Of a stretch of DNA of 64,000 bases, positions 22,230 through 35,900 are shown piece by piece; positions within the stretch are counted from its first letter, which is position 1, and every line of letters begins with the position of its first letter. Below the pieces are notes generated by a model. It saw only the letters and a program-made list of their open reading frames with translations, did not search any database and was not told the origin of the DNA. The position numbers were made by a program, and so were the translations under genes. The stretch lies in assembly GCF_008831285.2 (NCBI RefSeq), contig NC_045148.1, forward strand, positions 16,532,802-16,596,801, in the 5' to 3' direction. The DNA is from Nymphaea colorata. Lineage: Eukaryota; Streptophyta; Magnoliopsida; Nymphaeales; Nymphaeaceae.

Positions 22230-25200
22230 AGGGAGAAAAGTTGCCTGCCAACCTATTAGTTTGACAATAGCAGAGTCATATTGGTCTGTGGCATGTTGAT
22301 ATTGTGTGCAAAAGCATGGTTTCATGGTCTGAATACCCACCTAAAGGGCTACCGCGACTTGGGTGTTAGGGGATTCCACCAGCGACGGTACGCAATGCGG
22401 GAAGCTATGATTAGTGTTTTTAATTTGGCGCCTAAGATTTTTGGGATTATCTAAAACTAAAGAATGAATAATTTCAATTAAAATATTTTTCATCCTTGGG
22501 CCATGTAAGGACGATATTGATATGTATAAAACTTCATTAGTTAGATGTACACCTTAGTAGAGAAATAGAACTTTCAACCCCATACGGACCAGAATTTTAC
22601 CGTAAACCAAACACGTTAACTACCCACGAGAAAATTTTGTCAAATTAGTAGGCGAGTCTTCATAATGTTCAGGGGTTTTCTGAATCGCGTTGAAATTTAT
22701 GTTCTAATTTGAAAATTAAAGCATGTAGAAGGAAAAAGCTTGAGTGTTTGAGAAGACCAGAAATGGGACACAGAAAAATCTCATTTGGGTCAAAATTTTC
22801 ATCGAAACGAGGCTTGCTGTAGCTGCATACATTGACAAAATGTCATTGTCTAATTGGCTTAGGATAAAGAATTAAGTCAAAAATTGCTGTATTCCACATC
22901 CTCTAGGAAAGGTGCAGAATCAAAAAGGCCTGCGGGGAAAAGCATGTGAAGGGTTGAAGAGTCAAGATCAGGAAGAGAGTTGTGGACTTTATTTGATGCC
23001 GTCAGAATGAAGCCAATTAAGGTGGAATTCGTGCAGATGCTTATTCTATCCTGATCACATACATCTCTATCTATACGGGTCTATCTATACGGGACTCTGG
23101 CTACAAGAGACACTTGGTTCAATCATGAGAGCCGTTCAATCCATTACGATAGACGATTGAGAGAAAAACAAAAAGAAAAAAATGTGAACTAATACCAAAC
23201 GATGAAAATACCTTTCTTTTTTTTCTTGTTTTTCTCTCAACCATCAATTGTGGATTTGACATCCCATATGAGCAAGATGGGTGATTTCGAATAGTCAGAG
23301 TCACCATTTAATATGTATGTATGCATGAAAAATGATGTATACATATAGCTTCATATATTATCATAAATTCACAACAGTTATGTTGGTAGTGCCGCGTCGT
23401 CAACAGATTTGGGACGGCCTTAACCTTATATTTTCATATCAAAGCGCGATTTTGATGCAAAGATAGTGCTGATGACAAGGTTTACAACTCTACCAAATCA
23501 ATCTCCCATGTATGCTTAGATTATTGGAACTGAACCATTTTGCTTAGGTCCTTGCACTAAGAAAAGACTTTCATGGCCATGCATTTAGTTCAAGGGCCCC
23601 AGAGAGCACAAATTTTTGGGTTGGTGCTAACCTTTAGCTTTTTTGAAGAACAAGCGGCCATGTTCAAGATGTAGACGTGTGTTCGATATTGACAACTTGA
23701 GCAGTTTACTCTTGCATACTTTCATATGCAAATTAACCATAGGGTGACTGAGCATTTACACAACGAAAATTAAATCAAGAGATGAGTTTCAAACGATCGG
23801 GTGATGTACATTAGGGTTTTTATTATCATTAAGGTAACGATACTAAGTTGAAGCATAGCAGAGTTGCCACCCAAAATTTCTAAAAGGATCACTAAATTTT
23901 TGAGGAATGAAAAGAAAATGGAAGACTTCGGCTTTCACTCTAACAGTGAGATTAACTTCCCACTCACCCCAAAATAATCACATCCATATCGAAGTAGTTG
24001 ATATCAACCAAGAACAATTGACCCTGAATAAGGACATTCTAGAGGGGCACGAAGATAGGAATGGTGACAAATGGATGAATCAGCCTCACATATTAATGCA
24101 CATCCTTGGCGGCTAGATAGCGGTGGTTTCATCACTTTAAATTTGCAACAGTACTATTATCTGCATCTTTAGAACATCTCACGTGAAGCAAGCGCAGTTA
24201 GTCCAAATTTGGCTTCATTATATTTGGTGGATGCCTATAGCTGATGGTAACTTCCTAGAAAGAACTCGAATAGTTTTTGGTGTCAAGTCTTCATCCCTCG
24301 CCGACCTTCAATCAATATCAGTCCAATCTTGCGCTTTCATCACATGAAACACATTCAGAACCACTCTTATTCTCCAAAAGAATATCATAGAACCTGGTCA
24401 AAATTGCCTTTTCAATACATGCATCCGCACGAAGAACTGATCTTGAGAAATATTTTGACAAGTTCACCTAACAAAGCATCACATCCTTTGAAATGTAAAG
24501 AGGAAATTAAAACCAAAGGTATCAACATTTGACGGTCTAAAAATCATGATTTTATCTCCAGAAAGCATGATCAGAATCATGATTTCTTTTACCTCTGTTT
24601 CTGATTCATCTGCCTTGTTAGATTGAATATTGCAATTTATATATGATTCTCAGCCTTGGGCACATGGGCGGCATGAACAATACAGTATGTCAGTGATATT
24701 CATGAAAATGACATATATCTACCTAGTTTAATGAACTCGGGGAAGAAATGACCTTAACTTTTAATGAGAGAAAAGGATGGTAGCGTGCAGATTGAGACTT
24801 GTGATGGTACTTTGAGCAGGTAGCGTACTTCCAACCAATCTTGGTCATTGTTCAATCTATGGAATTAGTGAGAGACCACTTTGACTAGCCCTAACTATCA
24901 GCTAAGTGATCAATACAGACAACAAAGCAGTGGCCCCAATCATGAATGCTGTTTAATTTTGAGAATATTTGCATACATTATGATCTTGGTAGGGACCGAC
25001 CTAATTGATCTATTCAGTTATTTGGCAGTCTACTTAGATCGGGTAATTTTCGACCAAACCGGTCGATCGGATCAAGGCATGCAAAAGTTAACCTAATGGT
25101 TGCATAATCAAGCCGGCATTCGGATTTATAATCGGGCGAGATGAGTTAAACATGTCATGATCACGTTATAGATTCATATCCATTTGAATTGCTAAGTTAT

Positions 25201-27277
25201 TAACGATCTTAGTTACCAATGCAATTCATATCCATTTGAATTGCTAAGTTGAGTTACCATACATTAATCAGGTCAACTGGACTATATAATCAAGGTAAAT
25301 GTGTATTTAGATAATATTTCTGAATCTCGAACGGGAATCTATTAATCTAACATGTTCACATGTGAAAGGTTCCTATCTCTTACAAAAACAACGGATTCCA
25401 ACTTCGTGTTTTTCCAATGTCTTACTTCTTTTTGGTTATGGTCCGGTCCTAGATTTGAATGGTCAGGCATCAAATTAATGGCACCTACCCTTATCTCCAT
25501 CTCTGACGTTGAATTCTCTATGCGTAAAGTTATCATCAAGTCGCCGGAGCCGCAAATTTTCCGGAAGTTCTCAGCACCATCAGGCCTGCCGGCTCATTTA
25601 TTGATATCTAGGAGTCCGATCATTTGGATTGTTAACCGAGGAAACTGTAGTTGGTGGAGAAAGATGAGAATATCGCTTTGATCAGGAGCTCTATATACGC
25701 GATCAGGTTGGTTGGCTTAAAAACTTATGGAAGTTTAGAGTTCAATGCTTGGACGTTTGTATATTTACTTATATTCTTACGAAGCCAAAGCAATTATGAG
25801 GATACCTTCTTAGTGAACAAGAGAGAAGACTTTACACATACAATTACATTGTACCACCATTAAGCTAGGTCTGATCTATGTGTGTGTGAAAGAGAAAAAA
25901 AGTAATAGAGCTCATCCTTATAATTGGTGTTTCATGAAACCGTCTTCTTCCCCAAGCTTCTCTTCGTGATTTGGGTGGTTCACTGTTTGCAGTCCAGAAA
26001 AATAACACCTACGAAAATCGAACAAATGACACTTCATTAGTACAACACTAAAGACCGACTAATTACACTACACCTAACAGAACAGCTCATCGTCATAATT
26101 AAAAAGATACTTTCATAAAAAAAATGCTAGCGAAAAATCTGTTAAATGACTAGTGATCATCGTCTTCATCGTTGTATCAATCAATATTCTTTCATCTTCT
26201 CAACCACCAGCAAAATCTGCTCTAAAAAATTGATACAGGAGCACAAATTAAAACCGCACGCACACACACATACACAAACCAAAGTAAACGAACAACGTCC
26301 TAAAAACAAACGAGTCGGTAGAGGATGAGTGGATGACTTCCCTACTTTTCCACAAAAGTATCCAATATTTGACACTCCTCATCGTGATCGTTGCCGACAG
26401 CGTGTTGCAGCCAGAGATGTCAATGAGCCCAAGGTTTCAGAAATTTTTATTCTTATTTTTTAATCACCGACTTAACGAGCTTGCTAGATGTGTCAATCTT
26501 GTCTGCTCGATTGTACGTTCACTTTTCCTTATATGAGTTGTGGCTTCCTCTTTTCGCCGTTCAAGAAAGTCCTCTCTTTACTTCTGTATGGCAAGAGGGT
26601 ATAATCAAAGCAGGCGTAAGTGTGATTTAAAAAAAAATAAATTATAAAACCCAACATGATTTTATTAATCGTTAATGTGTTTTTTGTAGAATTTTTCATT
26701 AGTAACTTTCAATTAATTCTTAAGCTCTGTAATATGCCAACCAAGTTAGGCAACCAAGTGATAATATGAGCATTTCGACTTTATTTTAATTGTTAAAAGT
26801 GTTTCGCTAAGGTGGTTTTTCATGCTTGAATGATGCTGTAAAAATAAACCTGCTTTGAATGACACATCAAAGCTGTTCCCTTGTTGATTTGGACTCCAAA
26901 AATAAATACTAACAATCGTCTAGAAGAGAACCATAGATACAACACTACCTGCATTCTTATGTATGTTATAATATGGCATAAAAGCTAGGAGTCAACTTAT
27001 GTAATAGGGTACTCTAAATTGTATTTGGGCAATTGTTGGCAAACTCAGTTAGTTGACACAGGAATGCCCGAGTTGGCTCGGGATCATTCTCTCACTAAGC
27101 CATGAGCCAAGACTCAAGCGAGTTAGCACCAGTGTACTACGAATCAATTGATTCACTAGATTGGTGATTTGGATCGAAACAGCCCAAGTTTTGGTGTCAA
27201 ACTACCTTAAGGTGTAAAAATTCATCTTAATTCTTAATTTCTTAACTATCTTTTGTTTGTGTTTGCTCTCATGAAAG
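22230..27277. other. Intergenic; no gene seen
   Basis: About 5 kb of AT-rich DNA. Both strands give only short frames without motifs. A 27-bp direct repeat (25172-25198 and 25224-25250, starting ATTCATATCCATTTG) is the only clear internal structure. Confidence 0.5.
25172..25250. repeat. 27-bp direct repeat, 52-bp period
   Basis: ATTCATATCCATTTG...CTAAGTT occurs exactly at 25172-25198 and 25224-25250. Confidence 0.85.
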
Positions 27278-27285
27278 CTTTTGTG

Positions 27286-27570
27286 CAGTAGCGGAGCCAG
27301 AATTTTTTGGCTATAGGATACTATGTACTAGTTAGTACCTTGGGCTGTCTTGGGTTGGCGTGGGCAGGCGCTCACGCCAAACCCACGCTGGCTCCGCTAC
27401 CTTTCTCGTGCGTGTGGAATGCCCATAATTTTAATTATATGAAAAGGAAAACGAAAGCCGAAGCTGGTACATGCACGAACAAACTTGAAACTAAGCAGGC
27501 AAAAACGTGAAGCTATCTTGGGCTGGCGTGGGCAGGCACCCACGACAGCCCCACGCTGGCTCCACTACTG
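27286..27570. mobile_element. 285-bp hAT-like element with perfect 8-bp target duplication
   Basis: The left end CAGTAGCGGAGCCAG and right end CTGGCTCCACTACTG are 15-bp inverted repeats with one mismatch. The element is bounded by CTTTTGTG at 27278-27285 and 27571-27578, an exact 8-bp duplication. An extra right-end copy, CTGGCTCCGCTAC, lies inside at about 27389-27401. The preceding ~60 bp (CTTGGGCTG, GGCGTGGGCAGGC, CCCACGCTGG) are repeated at 27510-27570, so the 3' end is duplicated internally. It is non-coding. Confidence 0.85.
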
Positions 27571-27676
27571 CTTTTGTGTGAAAAGAACAATAATAGTCCA
27601 ACCATTTGCAAATATATTCTTACCATTAATCTCTAAACATCCATGGGCCCATGAAGAATCTGGTGACTTGTGGGTG

Positions 27677-27679
<3 letters not shown>

Positions 27680-27716
<37 letters not shown>
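27680..27716. repeat. (AT)n microsatellite
   Basis: Two AT runs separated by one C. Apparent minus-strand Tyr-Ile frames here are artefacts of the repeat. Confidence 0.9.
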
Positions 27717-27717
<1 letters not shown>

Positions 27718-28778
27718 AAGAGAGCCGATAAAATGAGAAATATATAACAAAATTTGGGAACAAGAAGTTCCCTAGATACAAAAGCAAAAGAGAGAGAGAG
27801 AGAAAAAGAACTTTATGATAAACACAAGCTAGCAAGTAGTTTTAGATTCATGGCCTTTATGCTTAACGTCGTTATCAAATCATAACCAAAATGACAATGT
27901 TCCATGTTGGGCAGGAAAGCAGTAGATTACACAAGATTATAGTAAAAAAATACAGTATAAAAATTTACGACCTCATCCGGCCGAGTCATGAGTCAACTCG
28001 CTAACCATTGACCTGCTCGTCGTCTATTGAGACGATTCTAATTCTCAGGTTTGCCTACTGTGGTTTGGGCTATGCTCCAGAAAAGTTAGCAAATCAGAAA
28101 TTTAAAGCCAAACACTACCAAGCTTGTAAATTCTTAAGAAAACAAAGAAAAGTAAATTGAATCAACAAAATCTCCTTTGGCCCAAGCTAAAGCCAATGAA
28201 CACCTACAATGGAGAATGAACAGGAATTCATTGGCAGCTGGTATTTCACAAGTCGCATCAACTTCCTAACCTGTTGAATCATGATCCTGAATAACCAAAC
28301 AATTAGCAAAGCCAATGGAGCCTAAGGAGACCGACGGGTGTACGCAACCGCTTGGCGGCATCGACAAATTGGCAGTTTCAACGACAAAATGAAGAAAAGA
28401 GTTTCTGTGATTCAGATGATCAACCTAAGTTGATCTCTTACTGATCTCTTCTTTCTTTTTATGCTTAGACACACAGCAAGAATGCAGATGGAAGAAGACA
28501 AAGGGAAAACTCCCACTTCACTTTTTGCAGTGAAACTGTTAGCTTTCTAGGAGTTCCACTCTGGTACGCCACAGGAAGCGGACAAAGGCTCTGTAAATCC
28601 TTGACTCTGGGTTGGCCGGTTTGGACTCAGGCAAAAAGTGAGGTCATGACTTCTCTTATTATTTGTTTATGCTTATCGAGAAGGAACATGGCAAGAACCA
28701 AAGGTGACAAGGCTGGAGAAAAAGAGAGCGAGATCAGCTTTTCAGGAAGGTTCACTACAAAAACAAAGGCAGAAACCC

Positions 28779-28784
<6 letters not shown>

Positions 28785-28810
<26 letters not shown>
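28785..28810. repeat. (AG)n microsatellite
   Basis: About 13 AG units in a purine-rich stretch extending to about 28880. Confidence 0.9.
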
Positions 28811-28811
<1 letters not shown>

Positions 28812-29335
28812 CCATAATTGAACAAAGATAACATAAACAAAAGAAGAGAGATGAATCGGAGAGAGAGAGAGAAAAAAAAAAATTGCAGTGACGATTTTGG
28901 AATATTATAACAAACTCAATTCGGGTTTTGATAAGCGATCACATGAATACGTATTTTTTACCATATGCTTAATTTGTCCTTGCTTGATGAATATTATATC
29001 AGGCATATTATATATAGGCCTCAGTCCCTTTTGCTCCAATGGCAAAATAACTCGTGTTCTATGTGAGGTGCCCTAGAAGTTGTTCGTATTAGGGCATATG
29101 AATGTCACTTTTCTTTTTCAAAATTCTGCGACGACTAATTTGTTTACTAGCAACTTTAAGAGGAGGATCAGAATAATTCATGTCGAACTATATAGACCTA
29201 TGTAGACTCCTCAACCTACCCTTCTTAACATATTGTTGGAGATGATAGGAAAAAGGAAAAAGATTCTTAGTGACAAGGATGATGATGGTGACGCGCATAG
29301 GGCACATCACCCTGGTAAAATTGTAGCATTGAGAT

Positions 29336-29660
29336 AAGGATGTCAACAGATCGAATTTCGAATTTACATTGAATGTTCTATACCATATCCGATTCATCGG
29401 ATGTTTGTATATAGAATTCAAATTTAGATTGGAATATGAATGAATGAAAGTCTATATCATACCATATCTGAATCTGGCTTTAAAGCTCACAGGCTGAATC
29501 CAATCAATCAGTATCTGGCTTTTAAGTCCATGTTTGAATATGAGACTCATTTCTAAATATATAATTGAATCCAAGCTGCATTACGATAGGAGTATATATT
29601 TCAGTCTTTACTATTACCTTATAACCTGAAATCTTTACTATTACCTTATAACCTGATTTG
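29336..29660. repeat. Dispersed repeat beginning AAGGATGTCAACAGATCG
   Basis: It opens with AAGGATGTCAACAGATCGAA and continues with degenerate ATCCGATTC / GGATATGGT-type words. An oppositely oriented relative is at about 32720-32995, where the reverse complement reads AGGGATGTGAACGACTTGG. These are probably copies of one non-autonomous family; the far ends are not defined. Confidence 0.5.
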
Positions 29661-30632
29661 GGTAACTAGTTTATTGGAATTAGTATTTTTGTTACAAAAA
29701 CTTTGAAAAAAGTTGGTTGACTGAGAAGAAAAAAGGCTTTAGGAAGTGGGGAAAATTTGTTGGCTGAGGTGCATAAAAGTGCAAAACTGCTTATGAATGA
29801 TGCCTCCCATTATTGGAACAGAAGAAGACAATAAGCATTCACTTCTTTGCTTTTCTTTCTAGCCAGTTTCTAAAAAATTGCACAAGTTTAGAGTGCAATC
29901 TCAAGAACAGGAAACAAGTAGGTGACAAAGGAAAACCCATCTCATCATCTATGTCTATCAAGGGAGAACCACAAAAAATAGTCCTGCACTTTTTTAATAT
30001 TTGAAATTCATGACATCTCATCACCCAGTGATATTCGCAAGTTGCTCCCGTTAAATGGGGAGCCCTTGCTTTAATATATATATATATATATATACACGCA
30101 CACATTGAAATCTGCCAGCTGTTGGATGTTACTAGGTAGGTAGATAAAAGTATATTGCTGAAAGTATCATAAACCATTGATAAAATTGCCATAAACCGTA
30201 GCTAATACTTAATTTTGTGTCTTCAAAAATTAAGTGGAGATTAAGAACAGGAGTGACATGGGTTTCTGAGTACGAATTTAATTTCTTATGAATAAGTATG
30301 TGTTGAGAGTGCCAAGGTACACACTGGCGGCCACTATCCGTCAGCAATTCATACGCCCACGGAATTTATCTGAACGGTTCTGCAACTGTTGATATAGGAA
30401 ACGAGAACAGCTCTGGGGCGTCAACAACGGCCGCTGTTGGCAAAACCAAAAAATGTTGTAGTGAGTCGATGTTGTTAACTTTAAAATTCTGTGGACTTTT
30501 TTTTTTTCTGTATTTTCCAAAAAATCCATAATGTAAAAGTCAAATTCTTACCAAAACAGGATAATGATAGAAGGAAATATCGATGTTTAGCCAAATTTCA
30601 GAAGGAACATTGAGAATCCATACTGTTCACAT

Positions 30633-30824
30633 CAGGGGCGGAGCCAAGATTTTCTTGAGGGGTGGGCCGACAGTCTAACCTCTACATTCGAGTAGGGCCA
30701 AACTGAATTCAAATCCAAAAAATACATGACGTAATTAAAATTTTTTATTTTTTTCAATGTAATTTTTTTTCCATTGGCCGGGGTGGGGCCATGGCTTAAG
30801 TGCCCCCCCCCTCCACCACCCCTG
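30633..30824 (+). mobile_element. hAT-like MITE, copy 3 (192 bp, best preserved)
   Basis: It starts CAGGGGCGGAGCC and ends CCACCACCCCTG, so both termini begin CAGGGG when read inward. Flanking 8-mers GTTCACAT (30625-30632) and GTACACAT (30825-30832) differ at one base. The interior aligns with copies 1 and 2: GGGCCGACAGTCTAACC, AAAAAATACATGACG, CCATTGGCC, GCCATGGCTTA and a C-rich tract. No coding capacity. Confidence 0.82.
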
Positions 30825-31393
30825 GTACACATGGTGTGCTTCTGCATATGTATGTGTGTGTGAAGCAGCTTGATACCGGTTTTGGTTTGGTTTCGGTTTC
30901 CAGTTCCCAACCAAAGTACAAAGAAAAGATGAACAAGTAGGTGCACTCCAACCCGAAAGCAAGATGAACAAGTGAATTAACTCTGGTTCAGCAACTGAAT
31001 CTTGGGCACAATTAGATGAAGGAGGTTAAGTAAGTTAACCTAATTTTATAGGGCAAACAGGCCATGGGCTTGAGTGGATTTGATCAAATATATCTAAAGT
31101 CAATCATGACATGAGATCGATGATGGAAAAGTCTGGCACAAGGTATTTGGCGCTCTGGAAGGAACCAATTATTGATAGATGCAAGTTATGTCCATTAAAT
31201 CTGACCAATGTATCTATTCTGCAAATGGTTAGTTTCTGCTGTTAGTAGATTTGCAACTTTAGGTAATGTCTCGCCTAATTTGAAGTTGTAAGGATTTTGA
31301 GATTAGGTTGACCAATTGCATTCTCAAAGAGCTGCTTATTAACAGAAAATATTATTTTTTGATTTAAAATGATAACGGCATAATGCATCTGGG

Positions 31394-31560
31394 TGGTAAG
31401 TTGGCTCACATAAAAGGGATTCATTGTTTGAACCCTCTCGTTGCTGTTTCATTCCCGGATGTTACTCATCTAACTTGCAAATGATGGCAAGTGCAATACT
31501 TGAGTTGAAGCTGCACCGTAGGTTCACTTAAGCCCCGAAGCAACCCTATAACCTGAAAAA
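31394..31560 (+). mobile_element. tRNA-like SINE, probable
   Basis: A-box-like TGGTAAGTTGG at 31394-31404 and B-box-like TGTTTGAACCC at 31425-31435 are correctly spaced. About 125 bp of body follow, ending near CTGAAAAAAG. No clear flanking duplication was found. Confidence 0.45.
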
Positions 31561-32719
31561 AGTATTAATCATTTTATTTAAAAAACTGTTTGCATGATCG
31601 CGGACACCATGATGGTCGTGTTCTAGTGGTCTGCCTTCATTCATCTACACCAGCGACCCGGCAAGGAACAATTTCTTCGCAGTGCCTCTCTCCAGTGGTA
31701 AAGTCACATGGTGGCAAGTGTGGGAAAGTTTGTTAATTTTATGTTAATGCTTTGACATATTTGATTGTCATATATATATATATTTTGAATAGTGTCTCTC
31801 TCTAGACAAGAAGCATAATAGACGTGCCATCATCTACAGGCCATTCCTCTGCCACTCGTCGAGAGTTTATCTCAGAAGTAGAATGCCCATTTATTAACTT
31901 TTAAGAGTTGAATCATTATTTGCTCAAATATTAAACTCTTTTTATATTTTTTCTGCACCAACCATGTGAATCAGTTCTAAAGATGAGATTTCAAAATAGG
32001 AAAATTTTAAATGTGAAAACATCACATCCTTTTACACTTCTAGACGACTTTTATATTTTGAAGTCTCTTCATATCCTGTTCCGTTGTCAATGGAAGACGA
32101 TGACTTCTACACATCGGAATTCTACCCTCATGGTTGGAAAAAACAAGTTCAAGGCTGGTGTTCGTGGGTCTAAGATCACAACCTTCTTCTTCTTCTTCTT
32201 CTTCTTCTGCTGCTGCTGATGCTTCTAACTTTTTTATCTTTTATTCTTCTATTGTCAACAAGATAATGTGACACAATCAACCAGTTCTCTCGTTGCCATG
32301 AGGTTGGTTTCCTTGTATAAGATAAACTTATTTAGTGATGCGATATAGAACCCCATAGAACGTCTTATAATTTCATAGACATTTGATTTCCAAGATATTT
32401 GAACTCAATATATGTAAAAATTCAGAAATGCTATTTTTTGCTTGATATTAGATCCTATCTTTAGGGAAATCCAAGAACTAGAGAAATTAATGCATGTAAA
32501 GATGCCAAAGATTCATGATTCATGTTGATGGCTTGTACCATATGGGCAAAAGAGGCCAGTCGAAATGATAGGAAGAAGCACAAACTGGCAACATAATAAA
32601 TCTTTATAGCTGGAATCCATTATACATATACATGTTAGAGACTAATTTCCATGTGCATGTTCTGTATTCTTCATGGAGAAAGAAGGAAGCAAGGCAACGT
32701 TTTGATGGAGAAGCAAAGA

Positions 32720-32995
32720 GCACAGGGACTTAAAATCCAACTCTGAGTTTGAATCCGTTTGACCGGATCTGGAAAAAAGATTTAGATCCAATCACCAATC
32801 TTATTTGAAGTTGTTATGCAATTTTGCAGCCATGTTTCAAATTTGAGTTTAATAGATGTCGATTCTTACGCTGGCTGGTTGTACCTGATTTTGGTTTTAA
32901 AAATGGGGTCTGGATCTGGATATGATTGCATCGGTTAAATTGATGTGATAAAGGGTGGACCAGACCCGAATCCAAGTCGTTCACATCCCTAACAA
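32720..32995. repeat. Dispersed GGATC/ATCCGAAT-type repeat, inverted copy
   Basis: Contains GACCGGATCTGG, GGTCTGGATCTGG and GACCCGAATCCAAG and ends TTCACATCCCTAAC, the reverse of the start of the 29.3-kb copy. Confidence 0.5.
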
Positions 32996-35900
32996 TAATT
33001 TCGGAAATCATTAAATTAAGAGAATTTAGGGAAAATAAAGAAACGCACAAGGAAAAGAAGGAGAATTTTAATATCCTCAATTTGAACTCAACTAACTACA
33101 AAAAAAAAGTTCGGCTATTTAGAAACAAGAGGAAATACGATGAATTCAACTAAACAAAATACTGGTCTTAGGTAATTGACAACTTCATCCTTGCTTAATT
33201 ACTATTACTATTACCAAATTGATACTGGAACCTATTGATACTGAGCTTGGACCTTATGACATCGATCGTCATTCTAGGTTTCTATGTTACAGTATCTCGT
33301 TATACATCTTTGGCAGCAGGACACTAGTTATGAAATTTCAATTTTTGAGGAGCATCAATATCTAAATGAATAAAATACATGAAATATCAATATGAAAACA
33401 GAAATTTTTTTGTGGGTCCGTGGGGGCAATTTCCCACACGGTTCCCACACCTGCCTCCGCCTCTGTAGAGCTCTTACTAATGAGTGAGTGGAATGCTTGT
33501 GACCTTTTTCATTAGTATTAGCAGGAAACCACACTTTCGAATAATAGACTGACTTGAAATGTTGAAGGTTTAATGTCCCATGACTAATTATAAGTGGTTC
33601 TATAGGAATTTGAACTCTAACTTGTCCTCTGACGGCCAAAGCTCGATAGGGCACAAAACCACTTGAGGCTAGAGCATTTGCTGCGGTTAATGAGGATATC
33701 AAGCTTTTGCCGGCGCTTAATATGTGTGGGGAATGTGTGCTTTTTGTATCACGCCAGGGTGATCGTCACTGAATCTCGTGACTGTAATTGTTTCGCGGAC
33801 GAAATGCGTAATTGACACTGAACGTCCTCATCTGTGATGGTTTTCCAATGCAACAAAATGTCGAATGAGTGCCAAGGATTCGATGACTATTAGACAACGC
33901 AACTGATTAGCATTACTTGGCGGCCCAGCAGTGAATGCGATCCTTGATGCAACATTTATATTGTCACATGACAGCATTTACTTTGCGTTAATAACATATT
34001 TTTACACGATCCTACTTATATTAGGTTTTTGAAAATTGTTAAGTGTCGAAACATTTTCTCTCGCTAGCATATTATACGCGACATTTTTTGTCTCCGTCTT
34101 TAGAATTGCGCTACTATAATAATTTTTGTCACTTAAAACCAAGGTGTAATGATGCTAAATCTAACTTAGCGTTTGTCAGTGAAAGTACCTACTTATTCTT
34201 TTATAAATAAATAAACAGCAAACACTCACAATTATAGAAATAGAAATTCAACTTATGGCAGGATCTGATGTAGTGATATGCACCCACCCATGTTCATTCT
34301 CTTCTTGGCACCGCCTGTCTGTGCCTCTGTAACAAAAAAAAAGAAAGAAAAGAAAACAGGAGTAGCAAATCGGTATTGCAGAGACATCTCAAATTGTTGA
34401 AGTATTAAGTAAAATTGATCTTGTTGAATATCGTAGGTTGGCTGTGTTAGTGAATATGGTCACGTCTCAAACTGTCTGTGGAGTTATACAAATGCTTCTC
34501 CAGTTCAAGCCTAACTAGATTGTCATCCTGTGGGTCTACATAAATACTTCTCCAGTTCATATTTAACTAGATTGCCTTCATTTGCATATTGATGGACAAA
34601 AACTGGTGCTATGCTCTGCAGTAAGATGCTTGATTGTGTATAGCTTTACTAACAATGTTTGATCCCACTGACAGTCCCGTTAGGGGGCAGCATTCATCAA
34701 GCAACTTGGTCAGCCACAGGTGAGTACTTGCAACTGGACTCATGCTTCCCTGGCTTGGCCAACTCAGTCTTCATCAAGCCTCATACTTCATTGATGACAT
34801 GAAATTACATCTTCAACAGATGCCGTGGACTTTATTGGAGCCACCATGGAGCAGAAAACCCATGTCGACAATGTTCATAGAGGAACATGGCCACCTTCAC
34901 AACTGTACAGCAGAACAACCATGTCAATGATGGTCTTAAGAGGAACACGACCAAGAAAAAATTGCTGCTTCAGGTCAGAATTTTCATTAGACTGTGTCCT
35001 CTGTTACCGATGGTACTATTCCCTTTGCTTCAAAAGGATCTCCAACACAAATTGATTAGAATTACTTAAAACATTTGTCTGCAGTGCAAAACATAGGCCC
35101 TGATTCGACCAAAACTTCATGTTTATGCGAACACAATAACTTCAGATTCCGCGTTCAGGTTGCATTAGTGAATACAGAAGGCATAATGTTATTTTCTGCC
35201 AGCCAGTCTTACAACATTAGTTGAAGAGATTTCCCTAAATCAAAGTTAAAAATGCATTTAATAGGAAGGTCTCCATTGAACTTAGCCTAATGCAAATCTG
35301 AGTGCATTCTTAGAATCTCAATGTGGCTGGTTGAAGGGCTGGATTTCCCAAATGCTAAGCGCATCACAATGGCAGGTCAATCATCTGTAAATAGCTGAAA
35401 CCAAGTCTCATTTCCATGAACATTTCAGATAAAAGAAAAAAGGGAAGGCAGGCTATCTTAGACAGTATCTCACATAAATGACAGTTTTTGTTGCCACCAT
35501 CTCCCTGTCTATAATTGTGCCACCATTGGAATATTAGAACTAGACCTATTTCAACTGTTTGTGTACAGCAGCTTAAACCTAGTTACAGAAAGTACTTAAC
35601 TTGGTTTCAATGACAACCCTAATCCCAGTTATAAACCGAGTTTAAATGACAAACTCAATCTAGAAAAAGGCTACTTGGTCTGGAGCATGTTTGGGTGATG
35701 CAAATTGGGTCTAGAGAAAACTGAGATTCAAAAAGAAAGCTCAACTTTTCGTGATGGATTAGATGGTCTAACTTTCTCTCTTAATGCTTAAGAGTTAAGA
35801 CTTACAACAAAATGCTACCCAAGTTTTGTCCAGTCAGTTTTCTGGCCAAATTTTCAAATTTTAAATGTTTAGATATCAAGAATATTGAAGCTTCCATTGT

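Larger units (their letters stand above)
27717..30632. other. Intergenic; no gene seen
   Basis: No convincing coding sequence. It holds an (AG)n tract at 28785-28810 and the GGATC-rich dispersed repeat at 29336-29660. Confidence 0.5.
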
